Of a DNA stretch of 64,000 nucleotides, positions 42,475 to 51,290 are shown piece by piece. The stretch spans positions 1 through 64,000 of the forward strand of contig RHKY01000013.1 in NCBI GenBank assembly GCA_008363385.1. The letters are read 5' to 3'. Source of the stretch: Acidobacteriota bacterium (GTDB lineage Bacteria > Acidobacteriota > Thermoanaerobaculia > UBA5066). Under the pieces are notes generated by a model, which saw nothing but the letters and a program-made list of their open reading frames with translations, was not told where the DNA came from and did no database searches. Each line of letters starts with the position of its first letter. Within the stretch, counting starts at the first letter, position 1. The position numbers and the translations under genes were made by a program.

Positions 42475-44732
42475 TCGAACGTCCGGTACTTCTTCCGGAG
42501 GCGCAGCCTCACCAGCTCCGCGGCGGTGTTCACGACGAAGGTCATCGCGAACAGCAGGAGGGCGGCCAGGAACAGCACCCGGAACAGGGTGCCCCCCTCG
42601 GGGGCCTCCGGCAGCTCCACGGCGATGTTGGCCGAGAGGGCGCGGAATCCGTTGAAGAGCGAGGAGTCCATCACCGGCGTGTTGCCGGTGGCCATGAGCA
42701 CGATCATCGTCTCGCCCACGGCCCGGCCGAAGCCGATCATGACGGCCGAGAAGATGCCGGGGCTGGCGGTCGGCAGGACGACCCGCAGGGCCGTCTGCCA
42801 GCGCGTCGCGCCGAGCGCGAGCGAGCCGGCCGTCAGCCCGTACGGGACGGCCGCCAGCGAGTCCTCGGCGACGGTGAAGATGATCGGGATCACCGCGAAC
42901 CCCATGGCCAGCCCGACGACGAGCGAGTTCCTCTGGTCGTACGTCACGCCGAGCGCGGACGCGAGCCAGGTGCGGTAGTCCCCGGCCAGGAGCCCGGCCT
43001 CGAGGAACGCCCCGAGCTTCAGGGCCAGGAGCACGCCGAGGAGGACGATCGGCAGCAGGAAGGCGATCTCGAGCCCGTGCGGCAGGCGCCGCCGCGCCGA
43101 CGCCGGGAGGCCGAGCCAGACCGCCGCCGCGGCGAACGTCAGGAGCGGCACCACCACCGGGACCAGGAGGACGCCCGGGGCCGCCCTCTCCAGCATCGGC
43201 GCCAGCCAGAGGCCGCCGAGGAACCCGAGCACGACGCTCGGGAGCGCGGCCATGATCTCCACCGTCGGCTTGAGGTACGACTTGAGCCCCGGGTGCATGA
43301 ACTGCGACGTGTAGAGCGCCCCCATGAGCGCCAGCGGGATCGCGACGAGGAGCGCGTAGAAGGTCCCCTTCAGCGTCCCGTAGACCAGGGGCGTCAGGCT
43401 CAGCTTGGCCTCGAAGTCGTCCGTGGCGCCCGTCGACTGCCAGACCCACTCGGGCCGGGCGTAGCCCTCGTACCACACCTTGCCGAAGAGGGAGCCGAGG
43501 GTGACCTCGGGGTGCGGGTTGTCGACCGCGAAGCGCCGGATCCTCCCCGAGGCGTCCACCACCGCGACGCCGTCGGCCTTCGGGGCCATCGTCACGGCGC
43601 GAGCGGCGCTCCCCGAGGCGCCGAGGTCCAGCAGCGTCCGCCCCGTCGTGGCGTAGTGGAGCCGGACGCCCCCCGCCGCGTCCGCCGTCACGAAGCCCTT
43701 GTCCCGCCTCGAGGGCGCGACCCCGACGACCGCGGCCGCGTGGGGCGGGAAGCGGTGGATCCTCGCGAGCCCTCGCGACCCGCGCTCGTCCTGGACCACC
43801 TGCCACGTCGAGACCGCCCCGTCCCGGCCCCCGGCGACGAGGGTCCGGTCGCCGTTGAGCCAGCCGAGGACCGTCACCGCCGCGCGCGAGGCCCCTGAGG
43901 CGTCCACCGTCTCGGCCGTCGCGGCCCCTCCCTCCCGCAGGTCGACGCGGACGAGGCGGCCCGTGGAGGTCCCCGCCACCACGTCGTCGCCGCGGGCGTC
44001 GAGCGCCAGCGCGGTCACCGTCCCCTCCGTGTCGAGCGAGACGGCGACCCTCTCCTCCGAGCGCGTGACGTCGCCGACGAGCGAGGTCTGCTCCGTCACG
44101 CGGACGACCGTCACCTGCCGCGGCCCCACCGCGGCGGCCACCACCGGCCCGTCCCGCCCCTCGATCCACCGGAACAGGGAGACCGGCTCCCCGGACGGGT
44201 CGACGGCGACGGCCGCGCGCGGCTCCACGACCCCGTGGACGGTCCGGCCCCCCTCCTCGAACGCGACCTCCGTCGAGACGTGGACCGGCAGGACGCGGCC
44301 GTCCGACAGGCCGAGGACGAGGTAGGCCGTCCCGCTGGCGGCCGCCGAGGTCACCGAAGCGCCGCCGAGCGTCGAGGGGGGAGGCGGCGTCCAGGCGCCC
44401 GTCGCCAGCCGGAGGACGCCGACTCCCTGCCGCGTCGCCACGAAGGCCAGCTCCTGGTACTCGTCCAGCAAGAGGGCCATCGCCTCGGACCCGGCCGGAA
44501 GGGCCACCTCTCCCGCCGGCGCGGCGCGCGGGGGCGCGGCGAGCGGGAGGGCCACCGCGGCGATGACGAAGAGGATCGCCAGGATCGCCGCGATGATCGT
44601 CAGCCCGCTCGCCGTCACGAACCGGGTCGCGAGCCGGTCCTCGAGGCCCCGGCGCCGGTTCAGCGCCGCGGCGGCGGTCCGTCGCTCCGCCGCGCTCGCC
44701 GCGTCCCGGGGCCTGGCCTCGCTCTCCGCCAC
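42471..44732 (-). CDS. pstC: PstC phosphate permease, long form with beta-propeller-like insert
   Basis: A 753-residue permease. One N-terminal helix (about 40-66) is followed by about 330 residues with repeated short beta-strand units (VTVLGWLNGDRTLVAGGRDG, TVTALALDARGDDVVAGTS), which look like a WD40/PQQ-type propeller outside the membrane. The C-terminal 330 residues are the classical PstC core ending with AAVPYGLTAGSLALGATRWQT and GRAVGETMIVLM. The insert could sense or bind a periplasmic ligand. GTG start, 10 bp after pstS. Confidence 0.88.
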   Translation of the reverse strand: MAESEARPRDAASAAERRTAAAALNRRRGLEDRLATRFVTASGLTIIAAILAILFVIAAVALPLAAPPRAAPAGEVALPAGSEAMALLLDEYQELAFVATRQGVGVLRLATGAWTPPPPSTLGGASVTSAAASGTAYLVLGLSDGRVLPVHVSTEVAFEEGGRTVHGVVEPRAAVAVDPSGEPVSLFRWIEGRDGPVVAAAVGPRQVTVVRVTEQTSLVGDVTRSEERVAVSLDTEGTVTALALDARGDDVVAGTSTGRLVRVDLREGGAATAETVDASGASRAAVTVLGWLNGDRTLVAGGRDGAVSTWQVVQDERGSRGLARIHRFPPHAAAVVGVAPSRRDKGFVTADAAGGVRLHYATTGRTLLDLGASGSAARAVTMAPKADGVAVVDASGRIRRFAVDNPHPEVTLGSLFGKVWYEGYARPEWVWQSTGATDDFEAKLSLTPLVYGTLKGTFYALLVAIPLALMGALYTSQFMHPGLKSYLKPTVEIMAALPSVVLGFLGGLWLAPMLERAAPGVLLVPVVVPLLTFAAAAVWLGLPASARRRLPHGLEIAFLLPIVLLGVLLALKLGAFLEAGLLAGDYRTWLASALGVTYDQRNSLVVGLAMGFAVIPIIFTVAEDSLAAVPYGLTAGSLALGATRWQTALRVVLPTASPGIFSAVMIGFGRAVGETMIVLMATGNTPVMDSSLFNGFRALSANIAVELPEAPEGGTLFRVLFLAALLLFAMTFVVNTAAELVRLRLRKKYRTFE

Positions 44733-44742
44733 GACGAGGACC

Positions 44743-45702
44743 TTACAGCTTGCCGAGCTCTTCCGTGACCAGCTTGGCCGGGAGGGGGTAGTAGCCGTCC
44801 TTGACGACGACCTCCTGGCCCTCCTTCGAGAGGACCAGCCTCAGGAACTCGCCCACGAGCGGGTCGAGCGGCTTGCCGGGGGCCTTGTTCACGTAGACGT
44901 AGAGGAACCGGGCCAGCGGGTAGGCGCCGGAGTAGGCCTGCTCGGCGGTGGCGGGAGAGCAGGCCTCGCCGGGCTTCCTGGCGATCGGGACCGCCTTGAC
45001 GCCGGCCGTCGCGTACCCGATGCCGCTGTAGCCGATCGCGTAGCGGTCGACCGTGACCCCCTGGACGACCGAGGCCGACCCGGGCTGCTCCTTGACCTCG
45101 TCCTTGTAGTCGCCGTTGAGGAGGACGTGCTCCTTGAAGAAGCCGTAGGTGCCGGAGGCGGAGTTGCGGCCGAAGAGGCTCACGGGGCGGCTCGCCCAGT
45201 CCCCGGTCAGGCCGAGCTGGCCCCACGTCTTGACGTTCTCCTTGTAGCCGGAGCGGCGGGTCTTCGAGAAGACGCCGTCCACCTGGGGCATCGACAGGCA
45301 GGCGACCGGGTTGTCCTTGTTCACGAAGACGGCGAGCGCGTCGACGGCGACCCGGACCTTCGTCGGCTTGTAGCCGAACTTCTTCTCGAACTGGTCGACC
45401 TCGGACCCCTTCATCTCCCGCGACATCGGGCCGACCTGGGCCGTCGCCGCGATGAGCGCCGGCGGGGCCGTCGAGGAGCCCTTCCCCTCGATCTGGACCT
45501 TCACGTTGGGGTACGTCTTGTTGAACTTCTCGGCCCAGAGCGTCATGAGGTTGTTCAGGGTGTCCGAGCCGATCGAGCTCAGGTTCCCCGAGATCCCGGA
45601 CGCGGTCTTGTAGGCCGGGATCGAGGGGTCGACCTGCGCGGGCTGCGCGGCGGCGGCGCCCGACAGGACGAGGGCGGCGGCGAGGATCGAGGCTTTCTTC
45701 AT
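44743..45702 (-). CDS. pstS: PstS phosphate-binding protein
   Basis: A 319-residue periplasmic binding protein with signal peptide ([17 protein letters not shown]). It carries the phosphate-site residues of the family: [22 protein letters not shown], and [15 protein letters not shown]. It belongs to the shorter PstS type with the [14 protein letters not shown] start. It is the first gene of the pst-pho operon, with AGGAGG before the ATG and PHO-box-like repeats upstream. Confidence 0.92.
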   Translation of the reverse strand: MKKASILAAALVLSGAAAAQPAQVDPSIPAYKTASGISGNLSSIGSDTLNNLMTLWAEKFNKTYPNVKVQIEGKGSSTAPPALIAATAQVGPMSREMKGSEVDQFEKKFGYKPTKVRVAVDALAVFVNKDNPVACLSMPQVDGVFSKTRRSGYKENVKTWGQLGLTGDWASRPVSLFGRNSASGTYGFFKEHVLLNGDYKDEVKEQPGSASVVQGVTVDRYAIGYSGIGYATAGVKAVPIARKPGEACSPATAEQAYSGAYPLARFLYVYVNKAPGKPLDPLVGEFLRLVLSKEGQEVVVKDGYYPLPAKLVTEELGKL

Positions 45703-45750
45703 TCTTTCCTCCTGCGGTTCCGGGAGCGGAGGATCCGCGAGGGCTCCGTG

Positions 45751-45783
45751 GACCCTGTGAGGCCGGCGTTAAATCGGCGTGAA
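45751..45783 (-). promoter_or_regulatory. PHO-box-like triple 11-bp repeat upstream of pstS
   Basis: On the minus strand the units are TTCACGCCGAT (45783-45773), TTAACGCCGGC (45772-45762) and CTCACAGGGTC (45761-45751), contiguous at 11-bp steps. PhoB binds direct 11-bp repeats (7-bp core plus 4). Placement about 50-80 bp before pstS and next to phoB in the same operon supports autoregulation. Confidence 0.65.
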
Positions 45784-45812
45784 GGGGCCTCCGCCGCCCG
45801 CCGGCCGGGACT

Positions 45813-45845
45813 CTTTACACCCTCTGAACGCCTTCTCAACGCCCC
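45813..45845 (+). promoter_or_regulatory. PHO-box-like triple 11-bp repeat upstream of the phosphate porin
   Basis: Units CTTTACACCCT, CTGAACGCCTT and CTCAACGCCCC follow one another at exactly 11-bp steps, sharing CT-x-x-AC-x-CC. The array faces the porin gene and mirrors the one facing pstS. Confidence 0.65.
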
Positions 45846-45914
45846 CTCCGCTCCCCCGGTCCAGCCTCCCCGGGCGCGCCGGGTCCGGCGCGATCGGGAA
45901 AGGAGAGACTGGAG

Positions 45915-47225
45915 ATGAGCTTCGACCCCGTGAGGCGCCTGACGGCGCTCGTCCTCTTGTGCGGACTCTGGGCCGCCCCGGCCGCCTGGGGCCAGGTCAA
46001 CCTCCTCTGGTACAAGGAGGTCGTCCACGACGGCCGGATCTACGTCTTCAACGACCCGAACGTCTACCAGGCGTGGGAGGGGTCGAAGGAGATGGGGAAG
46101 TCGATCACCCGGATCGCCCACGGCCCGGGCGGCGAGACCGTCGTCTTCGACAGCGAGGCGGCTCTCGACCTGTACAACTTCAAGCACGGCAAGGAGGCCG
46201 AGGTCCGGCCCTACACGCCCCCCAAGGCGCCCAGCTTCCCGCCGCCGACCACCATCAAGGTCGCCGACGGCGAGCTGAAGTTCGGGCTCCTCCTGCAGGC
46301 CTGGTACTTCGGCGACGACTCGGCGCAGGGCTCCGGCAACTCGTACCTCGGCAACCCGACCGGCGTGAACACGTTCCGCCTCCGCCGGGCCGAGATCAAG
46401 CTCTCCGGCAAGGTGACCCCGGCCTGGGGCTTCGAGGTGATGATCGACCCGGCCAAGACGCAGGTCTTCAGCTCGGGGGCCGACGACAAGATCCTCCAGG
46501 ACCTGGCGGTCTCCTTCCTCGGGCTGAAGGGCCACGAGCTCAGCCTGGGGCAGAAGAAGATCGCCGTCACCGAGGAGGGCCTCCGGTCGTCCTCGGAGAT
46601 CGACTTCGCCGAGCGGGCCCGGATCACCCGGGTCATCGGCGACCAGCGGCAGCCCGGCTTCTTCTACAAGGGCGAGTACGGCCACCTCTTCGGCGCGCAG
46701 GCCTCGATCACCTCCGGCCTCCCGTCGAACGTCCCCGGGACCTCCGACCGGCTCTTCTACGCGGCCCGCTTCGACGTCAAGCCCGTCCAGGGGATGGTCG
46801 CCGGCCTCTCCGGCGGGACGGGCGACCAGGGCCCGCAGTCCCTGACCCGCGACAGGATCGGCGCGCACTTCCGCTGGGACGGCACGGAGAAGCTGCCCCT
46901 CATGGTCCGCGCCGAGTACGGGCGCGCCACCGACGGCCAGACGAACGGCACCGAGATCGACCGCGACGGCTTCTACGTCTCGACGCTCTACACGTTCGCC
47001 AAGCAGTTCCGCCTCGGCGTCCGGTACGAGGAGTACGACGCCAACAAGGACGTCGCGGGCGACGACCTCACGATCGTCACCGGCGGCTTCCACTACATGA
47101 TCAAGGGGAAGAACGTCAACCTGAAGGCCGAGTGGTACGGCGTGAAGCAGGAGGGCCGGAAGGTCAACGACGTCCTCGACGAGCGGTACAACCAGTTCGT
47201 CCTCGCCGCGCAGGTCGCGTTCTAG
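45915..47225 (+). CDS. Phosphate-selective porin (OprP/OprO-like), PHO-controlled
   Basis: A 436-residue outer-membrane protein. A signal peptide (ALVLLCGLWAAPAAWGQ) is followed by a 70-residue extra domain (LLWYKEVVHDGRIYVFND...) not present in the next gene, then a 16-18-stranded barrel typical of the family: GLLLQAWYFGDD, VNTFRLRRAEIKLSG, FRLGVRYEEYDAN and a final FVLAAQVAF ending in Phe, the outer-membrane insertion signal. It would let phosphate cross the outer membrane before PstS. Strong AAAGGAG start site. It is divergent from pstS. Confidence 0.88.
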   Translation: MSFDPVRRLTALVLLCGLWAAPAAWGQVNLLWYKEVVHDGRIYVFNDPNVYQAWEGSKEMGKSITRIAHGPGGETVVFDSEAALDLYNFKHGKEAEVRPYTPPKAPSFPPPTTIKVADGELKFGLLLQAWYFGDDSAQGSGNSYLGNPTGVNTFRLRRAEIKLSGKVTPAWGFEVMIDPAKTQVFSSGADDKILQDLAVSFLGLKGHELSLGQKKIAVTEEGLRSSSEIDFAERARITRVIGDQRQPGFFYKGEYGHLFGAQASITSGLPSNVPGTSDRLFYAARFDVKPVQGMVAGLSGGTGDQGPQSLTRDRIGAHFRWDGTEKLPLMVRAEYGRATDGQTNGTEIDRDGFYVSTLYTFAKQFRLGVRYEEYDANKDVAGDDLTIVTGGFHYMIKGKNVNLKAEWYGVKQEGRKVNDVLDERYNQFVLAAQVAF

Positions 47226-47249
47226 GCCGCTCCCGGGCACCCTCCCGCC

Positions 47250-47280
47250 GAGAGCCCCCGGCCCCCCGCCGGGGGCTCTC
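47250..47280 (+). terminator. Strong hairpin between the two porin genes
   Basis: A perfect 13-bp G+C-rich stem (GAGAGCCCCCGGC / GCCGGGGGCTCTC) with a 5-nt loop. It has no T-run, so it may be an attenuator or mRNA-stabilising structure rather than a full terminator. Confidence 0.6.
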
Positions 47281-47301
47281 CGCCCTCGTCCGGGCCGGAG
47301 G

Positions 47302-48438
47302 ATGCGAGACTACCCGCCCGTGAGGAGCCTCCCGAGCGCCGCCCGTCGACTCGTGGCCGCGGCGGCCCTGCTCCTGGTCGTCTGCCCCGGCGCCCTCGGC
47401 CAGGAGGCCGCGCCGGACCCGGGAGCCCCGCCGGCGAAGGGGATCCCCTTCCCGCCCCCGACGACGCTGAGGATCGGCGACGGCGAGCTCGAGTTCGGCC
47501 TTCTCCTCCAGGCCTGGTACTACGGCGACGACTCGGAGGCGGGCACGGGCACGAGCTACCTCGGGAACCCGACCGGCGTGAACACGTTCCGCCTCCGGCG
47601 GGCCGAGATCAAGCTCTCGGGGACGGTGACGCCCTCCTGGGGCTTCGACGTGATGTTCGACCCGGCCAAGTCCCAGAGCTCGGACCCGGACGGCGACGGG
47701 AAGATCCTCCAGGACCTCGGGATCAGCTTCCTCGGCTGGAAGGGCCACGAGCTGACCCTGGGGCAGCGGAAGATCGCCGTCTCCGAGGAGGGGCTCCGCT
47801 CCTCGGCCGAGCTCGATTTCGCCGAACGCTCGCGGATCGCTCGCGTCATCGGCGACCAGCGGCAGCCCGGCTTCTTCTATCGCGGCGAGCTCGGCCCGCT
47901 CTTCGCCCTCCAGGCCTCCTTCACGACGGGGGGGCCCGCGAACACCGCCGCCACCTCCGACCGGCTCTTCTGCGCGGCCCGGCTCGACGTGAAGCCGGTC
48001 AAGGGGATGCTCGCCGGCCTCTCCGGCGGGACGGGGGACCAGGGGCCGCAGTCCCTGACCCGCGACCGCCTCGGCGCGCACTTCCGCTGGGACGGGACCG
48101 AGGCCCTCCCGCTGATGGTCCGGGCCGAGTACGGCCGCGCCACGGACGGGCAGACGAACGGCACCGAGATCGACCGCGACGGCTTCTACGTCTCGGCCCT
48201 CTACACGTTCGCCGGGCAGTTCCGCCTCGGCGTCCGGTACGAGGAGTACGACGCCGACGAGGACGTCGCGGGCGACATCCTCTCGATCGTCACCGGCGGG
48301 TTCCACTACATGTTCAAGGGGAAGAACGTCAACCTGAAGGCCGAGTGGTACGGCGTGAAGCAGGAGGGCCGCAAGGTCGACGACGTCCTCGACGAGCGAT
48401 ACGACCAGTTCGTCCTCGCCGCCCAGGTCGCCTTCTAG
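47302..48438 (+). CDS. Second phosphate-porin paralogue (OprP/OprO-like)
   Basis: A 378-residue barrel protein with signal peptide (RRLVAAAALLLVVCPGALGQ). From GIPFPPPTTLRIGDGELEFG onward it is closely similar to its neighbour, sharing GNPTGVNTFRLRRAEIKLSG and the final FVLAAQVAF, but it lacks the 70-residue N-terminal insert. The pair is clearly a tandem duplication. Differences in the barrel loops may tune specificity, for example phosphate versus polyphosphate. The start ATG has GGAGG upstream. Confidence 0.86.
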   Translation: MRDYPPVRSLPSAARRLVAAAALLLVVCPGALGQEAAPDPGAPPAKGIPFPPPTTLRIGDGELEFGLLLQAWYYGDDSEAGTGTSYLGNPTGVNTFRLRRAEIKLSGTVTPSWGFDVMFDPAKSQSSDPDGDGKILQDLGISFLGWKGHELTLGQRKIAVSEEGLRSSAELDFAERSRIARVIGDQRQPGFFYRGELGPLFALQASFTTGGPANTAATSDRLFCAARLDVKPVKGMLAGLSGGTGDQGPQSLTRDRLGAHFRWDGTEALPLMVRAEYGRATDGQTNGTEIDRDGFYVSALYTFAGQFRLGVRYEEYDADEDVAGDILSIVTGGFHYMFKGKNVNLKAEWYGVKQEGRKVDDVLDERYDQFVLAAQVAF

Positions 48439-48514
48439 CTCGCCCGCCCCCCTTCTCGCCGCCCGTTCCCCGGAAGGGCCCACGGGGTGCGAAACTCCGC
48501 CCGGGAGGGAGTCC

Positions 48515-49975
48515 ATGGCGACGACGACGGACCGGCTCCTGGGCTGGGCGCGCCCCTTCATCCTCGTCCTCGGGAGGAACCGCTGGACGCTCACGGGCGC
48601 GGTCGTGACGACCAGCTCGGCGGTGGCGATCCTCTTCACGCTCCTCTTCGAGCTCCTCGGCCGCGGCCCGCACCACCCGTACGCGGGGATCGTCCTCTTC
48701 CTGATCCTGCCGGGGATCTTCGTCTTCGGCCTCGCCCTGATCCCGTTCGGGCTGCTCCTGGACCGGGCCCGGCGGAAGAAGGCCGGGAAGCTGGAGGCGG
48801 CGCTCCCCGACATCGACCTGAACGTCCCCCGGATCCGCCGGACGGTCGAGGTCGTCGGCGGACTGACGCTCCTGAACATCTTCATCCTGGCCTTCGCGTC
48901 GTTCGCGGGCGTCGAGTACATGGACTCGACGACCTTCTGCGGCGAGGCGTGTCACTCGGTGATGGCACCGGAGTACTCCGCGTACAAGGACTCCCCGCAC
49001 TCGCGGGTCGGCTGCGTCGGCTGCCACATCGGTCCGGGGGCCTCCTGGTTCGTGAAGTCGAAGCTGTCGGGCCTGAGGCAGGTCTTCGCGGTCACCTTCA
49101 AGACCTACTCGCGGCCGATCCCATCGCCCGTCCACGCGCTCCGCCCGGCGCGGGAGACGTGCGAGCAGTGCCACTGGCCGACGAAGTTCCACGGGGACAA
49201 GCTCGTCGTGAAGACCCGGTTCGCCGACGACGAGGCGAACACGCCGCTGAAGACCGTCCTGGTCCTGCGGATCGGCGGGCGGAGCCCGAGCGGGCTCTCC
49301 GGCATCCACGGCCGCCACCTCGACGCGGGCTCCAGGATCGAGTACGTCACGACCGACCGGCGGCGCGAGACGATCCCGCTCATCTCCTACCGCGACGACA
49401 CCGGCAAGACGGTCGAGTTCCGGGCGGAGGACTCGAAGGCGACGCCCGAGGACCTCGCCAAGGGCGAGCGCCGCCTCATGGACTGCGTCGACTGCCACAA
49501 CCGGCCCACGCACGCGTTCCCGCTGCCCGAGAGGGCGGTCGACTCGGCCATCCTCGACGGGCGGATCGACCGGAGCCTCCCGTTCGTGAAGAAGAAGGCC
49601 GTCGAGGTCCTGAAGGTCGAGTACCCGACGCGGGAGGCCGCCGCGGCGGCGATCCCCGCGGCCCTGGCGTCGTACTACGAGAAGGAGCAGCCGGCCGCCT
49701 TCGCGTCCCACCGCGCCAAGGTGGACGAGGCGGCGTCGGCGGTGAAGGAGATCTACCTGAAGTACGTCTACCCCGACATGAAGCTGACCTGGGGAGCCCA
49801 CCCGAACCACATCGGGCACGAGGACTTCCCCACGGCGGGCTGCTTCCGGTGCCACGACGGCAGCCACAAGTCGGCCGACGGGCGGGTGGTCAGCTCCGAC
49901 TGCGACTCGTGCCACTCGATCCTGGCGCAGGACGAGGCGGACCCGGAGGTCCTCGCCAAGCTCGACCTGAAGTGA
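48515..49975 (+). CDS. NapC/NirT-like membrane multihaem cytochrome c
   Basis: A 486-residue protein. Three hydrophobic helices occur in the first 140 residues (VVTTSSAVAILFTLLFELLG, GIVLFLILPGIFVFGLALI, LTLLNIFILAFASFAG). Then follow haem-binding sites CGEACH, CVGCH, CEQCH, CVDCH, CFRCH and CDSCH, six in all; the first has an extra residue between the cysteines. NapC/NirT proteins take electrons from quinol and pass them to periplasmic reductases, and are usually tetrahaem, so six sites and three helices are more than usual. A terminal reductase is not in the window. It is 76 bp after the porin gene. Confidence 0.85.
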   Translation: MATTTDRLLGWARPFILVLGRNRWTLTGAVVTTSSAVAILFTLLFELLGRGPHHPYAGIVLFLILPGIFVFGLALIPFGLLLDRARRKKAGKLEAALPDIDLNVPRIRRTVEVVGGLTLLNIFILAFASFAGVEYMDSTTFCGEACHSVMAPEYSAYKDSPHSRVGCVGCHIGPGASWFVKSKLSGLRQVFAVTFKTYSRPIPSPVHALRPARETCEQCHWPTKFHGDKLVVKTRFADDEANTPLKTVLVLRIGGRSPSGLSGIHGRHLDAGSRIEYVTTDRRRETIPLISYRDDTGKTVEFRAEDSKATPEDLAKGERRLMDCVDCHNRPTHAFPLPERAVDSAILDGRIDRSLPFVKKKAVEVLKVEYPTREAAAAAIPAALASYYEKEQPAAFASHRAKVDEAASAVKEIYLKYVYPDMKLTWGAHPNHIGHEDFPTAGCFRCHDGSHKSADGRVVSSDCDSCHSILAQDEADPEVLAKLDLK

Positions 49976-50090
49976 CCGGGGGAAGGCACGGGCGTAGGGG
50001 CGGGCCCTTGCGGTTGCGACTGCAGACGGCGGTCGCCTAGAATGGCCGCCTTTCGGCCCAGCCCTTGCGTGCAGAGGAGGCCTCGGGAGA

Positions 50091-51290
50091 TTGACTGACC
50101 AGCGGGTCCCATCCGGTCCCGGGACGGGAGCGTCCGGGGTCGCTTCCCGTCCGGGTGCCCCGGAGCCGGTCGACCGGCGCGTCCTCGTCGTCGTCGGCAC
50201 GCGGCCGGAGGCCATCAAGCTGGCCCCGGTCGTCGAGGCGCTCCGGGCCTCCGGGACCCTGACACCGGTCCTCCTGGCCACGTCGCAGCACCGGGAGATG
50301 CTCCGTCAGGCCCTCGCGCCCTTCGACCTCGCGCCGGACCTCGATCTGGACGTCATGACGCAGGGCCAGTCGCCGACGGCCGTCGCCTCGCGCGTCCTGT
50401 CGCGGCTCGAGCCCCACCTGAAAGACCCGGCCCCGGCCTTCGTCGTCGTCCAGGGCGACACGACGACGGCCCTGGCGGCGGCCTGGGCGGCCTTCTACGC
50501 GGGGGTGCCGGTGGCGCACGTCGAGGCGGGCCTCCGAAGCGGCCGCCTCGACGCCCCTTTCCCCGAGGAGTTCAACCGCCGGAGCATCTCGGTCGCCACG
50601 TCCCTCCACTTCGCCCCCACCGCGCTCTCGCGGGAGAACCTCCTCTCCGAGGGCGTCGACCCCGCCCGCGTCCACGTCGTCGGGAACACCATCGTGGACG
50701 CGGTCCAGAGGATCCTGCGCGACCGCCCCCGCACCGGTCGCGGTGACGGGAGCAGCACGATCCTCGTGACGCTCCACCGCCGCGAGAGCTTCGGCGAGCC
50801 GCTCGAGCGGGCGCTCGGCGCCGTCCGGACGATCGCCCGCGAGATGGGCGAGCGGGTCCGGATCGTCTTCCCCGTCCACCCGAACCCGAACGTCTCCGGC
50901 CCGGCCCTCGCCTTCCTGCAAGGCCTTCCGAACGTCGACCTCGTCGCGCCGATGGACTACCCGGAGTTCCTCGACACGTTCCGGTCGTCCCGGTTCGTCC
51001 TGTCGGACTCGGGCGGGGTCCAGGAGGAATCCCCGACGCTCCGGGTCCCGGTCCTGGTCGCCCGCGAGACGACCGAGCGGCCCGAGGTCCTCGACTCCGG
51101 CTGGGGCACGCTCGTCGGGACGGACCCGGAGCGGATCCTCGAGGAGTCCCGCCGGCTGCTTCTCGACGAGGAGGCGTACCAGGCGCGGCGCGCCGGGCCG
51201 AACCCGTTCGGGGACGGCCGGGCCGCCGAGCGGATCGCCGCGGCGCTCGCCGCCGCCTGCGTCCCGGTGGCCCCGGTCCCGTCGGCTTGA
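50091..51290 (+). CDS. wecB: UDP-N-acetylglucosamine 2-epimerase (non-hydrolysing)
   Basis: A 399-residue enzyme with WecB signatures: VVVGTRPEAIKLAPV near residue 30, VVVQGDTTTALAAAWAAFY, VAHVEAGLRSG, FPEEFNRRSISV, TLHRRESFG and SDSGGVQEESPTL near the C-terminus. It interconverts UDP-GlcNAc and UDP-ManNAc for surface polysaccharide. Translation probably starts at TTG 50091 (GGGAG site) and the first 25 residues are an unstructured extension. The next gene begins within its stop codon region. Confidence 0.92.
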   Translation: MTDQRVPSGPGTGASGVASRPGAPEPVDRRVLVVVGTRPEAIKLAPVVEALRASGTLTPVLLATSQHREMLRQALAPFDLAPDLDLDVMTQGQSPTAVASRVLSRLEPHLKDPAPAFVVVQGDTTTALAAAWAAFYAGVPVAHVEAGLRSGRLDAPFPEEFNRRSISVATSLHFAPTALSRENLLSEGVDPARVHVVGNTIVDAVQRILRDRPRTGRGDGSSTILVTLHRRESFGEPLERALGAVRTIAREMGERVRIVFPVHPNPNVSGPALAFLQGLPNVDLVAPMDYPEFLDTFRSSRFVLSDSGGVQEESPTLRVPVLVARETTERPEVLDSGWGTLVGTDPERILEESRRLLLDEEAYQARRAGPNPFGDGRAAERIAAALAAACVPVAPVPSA

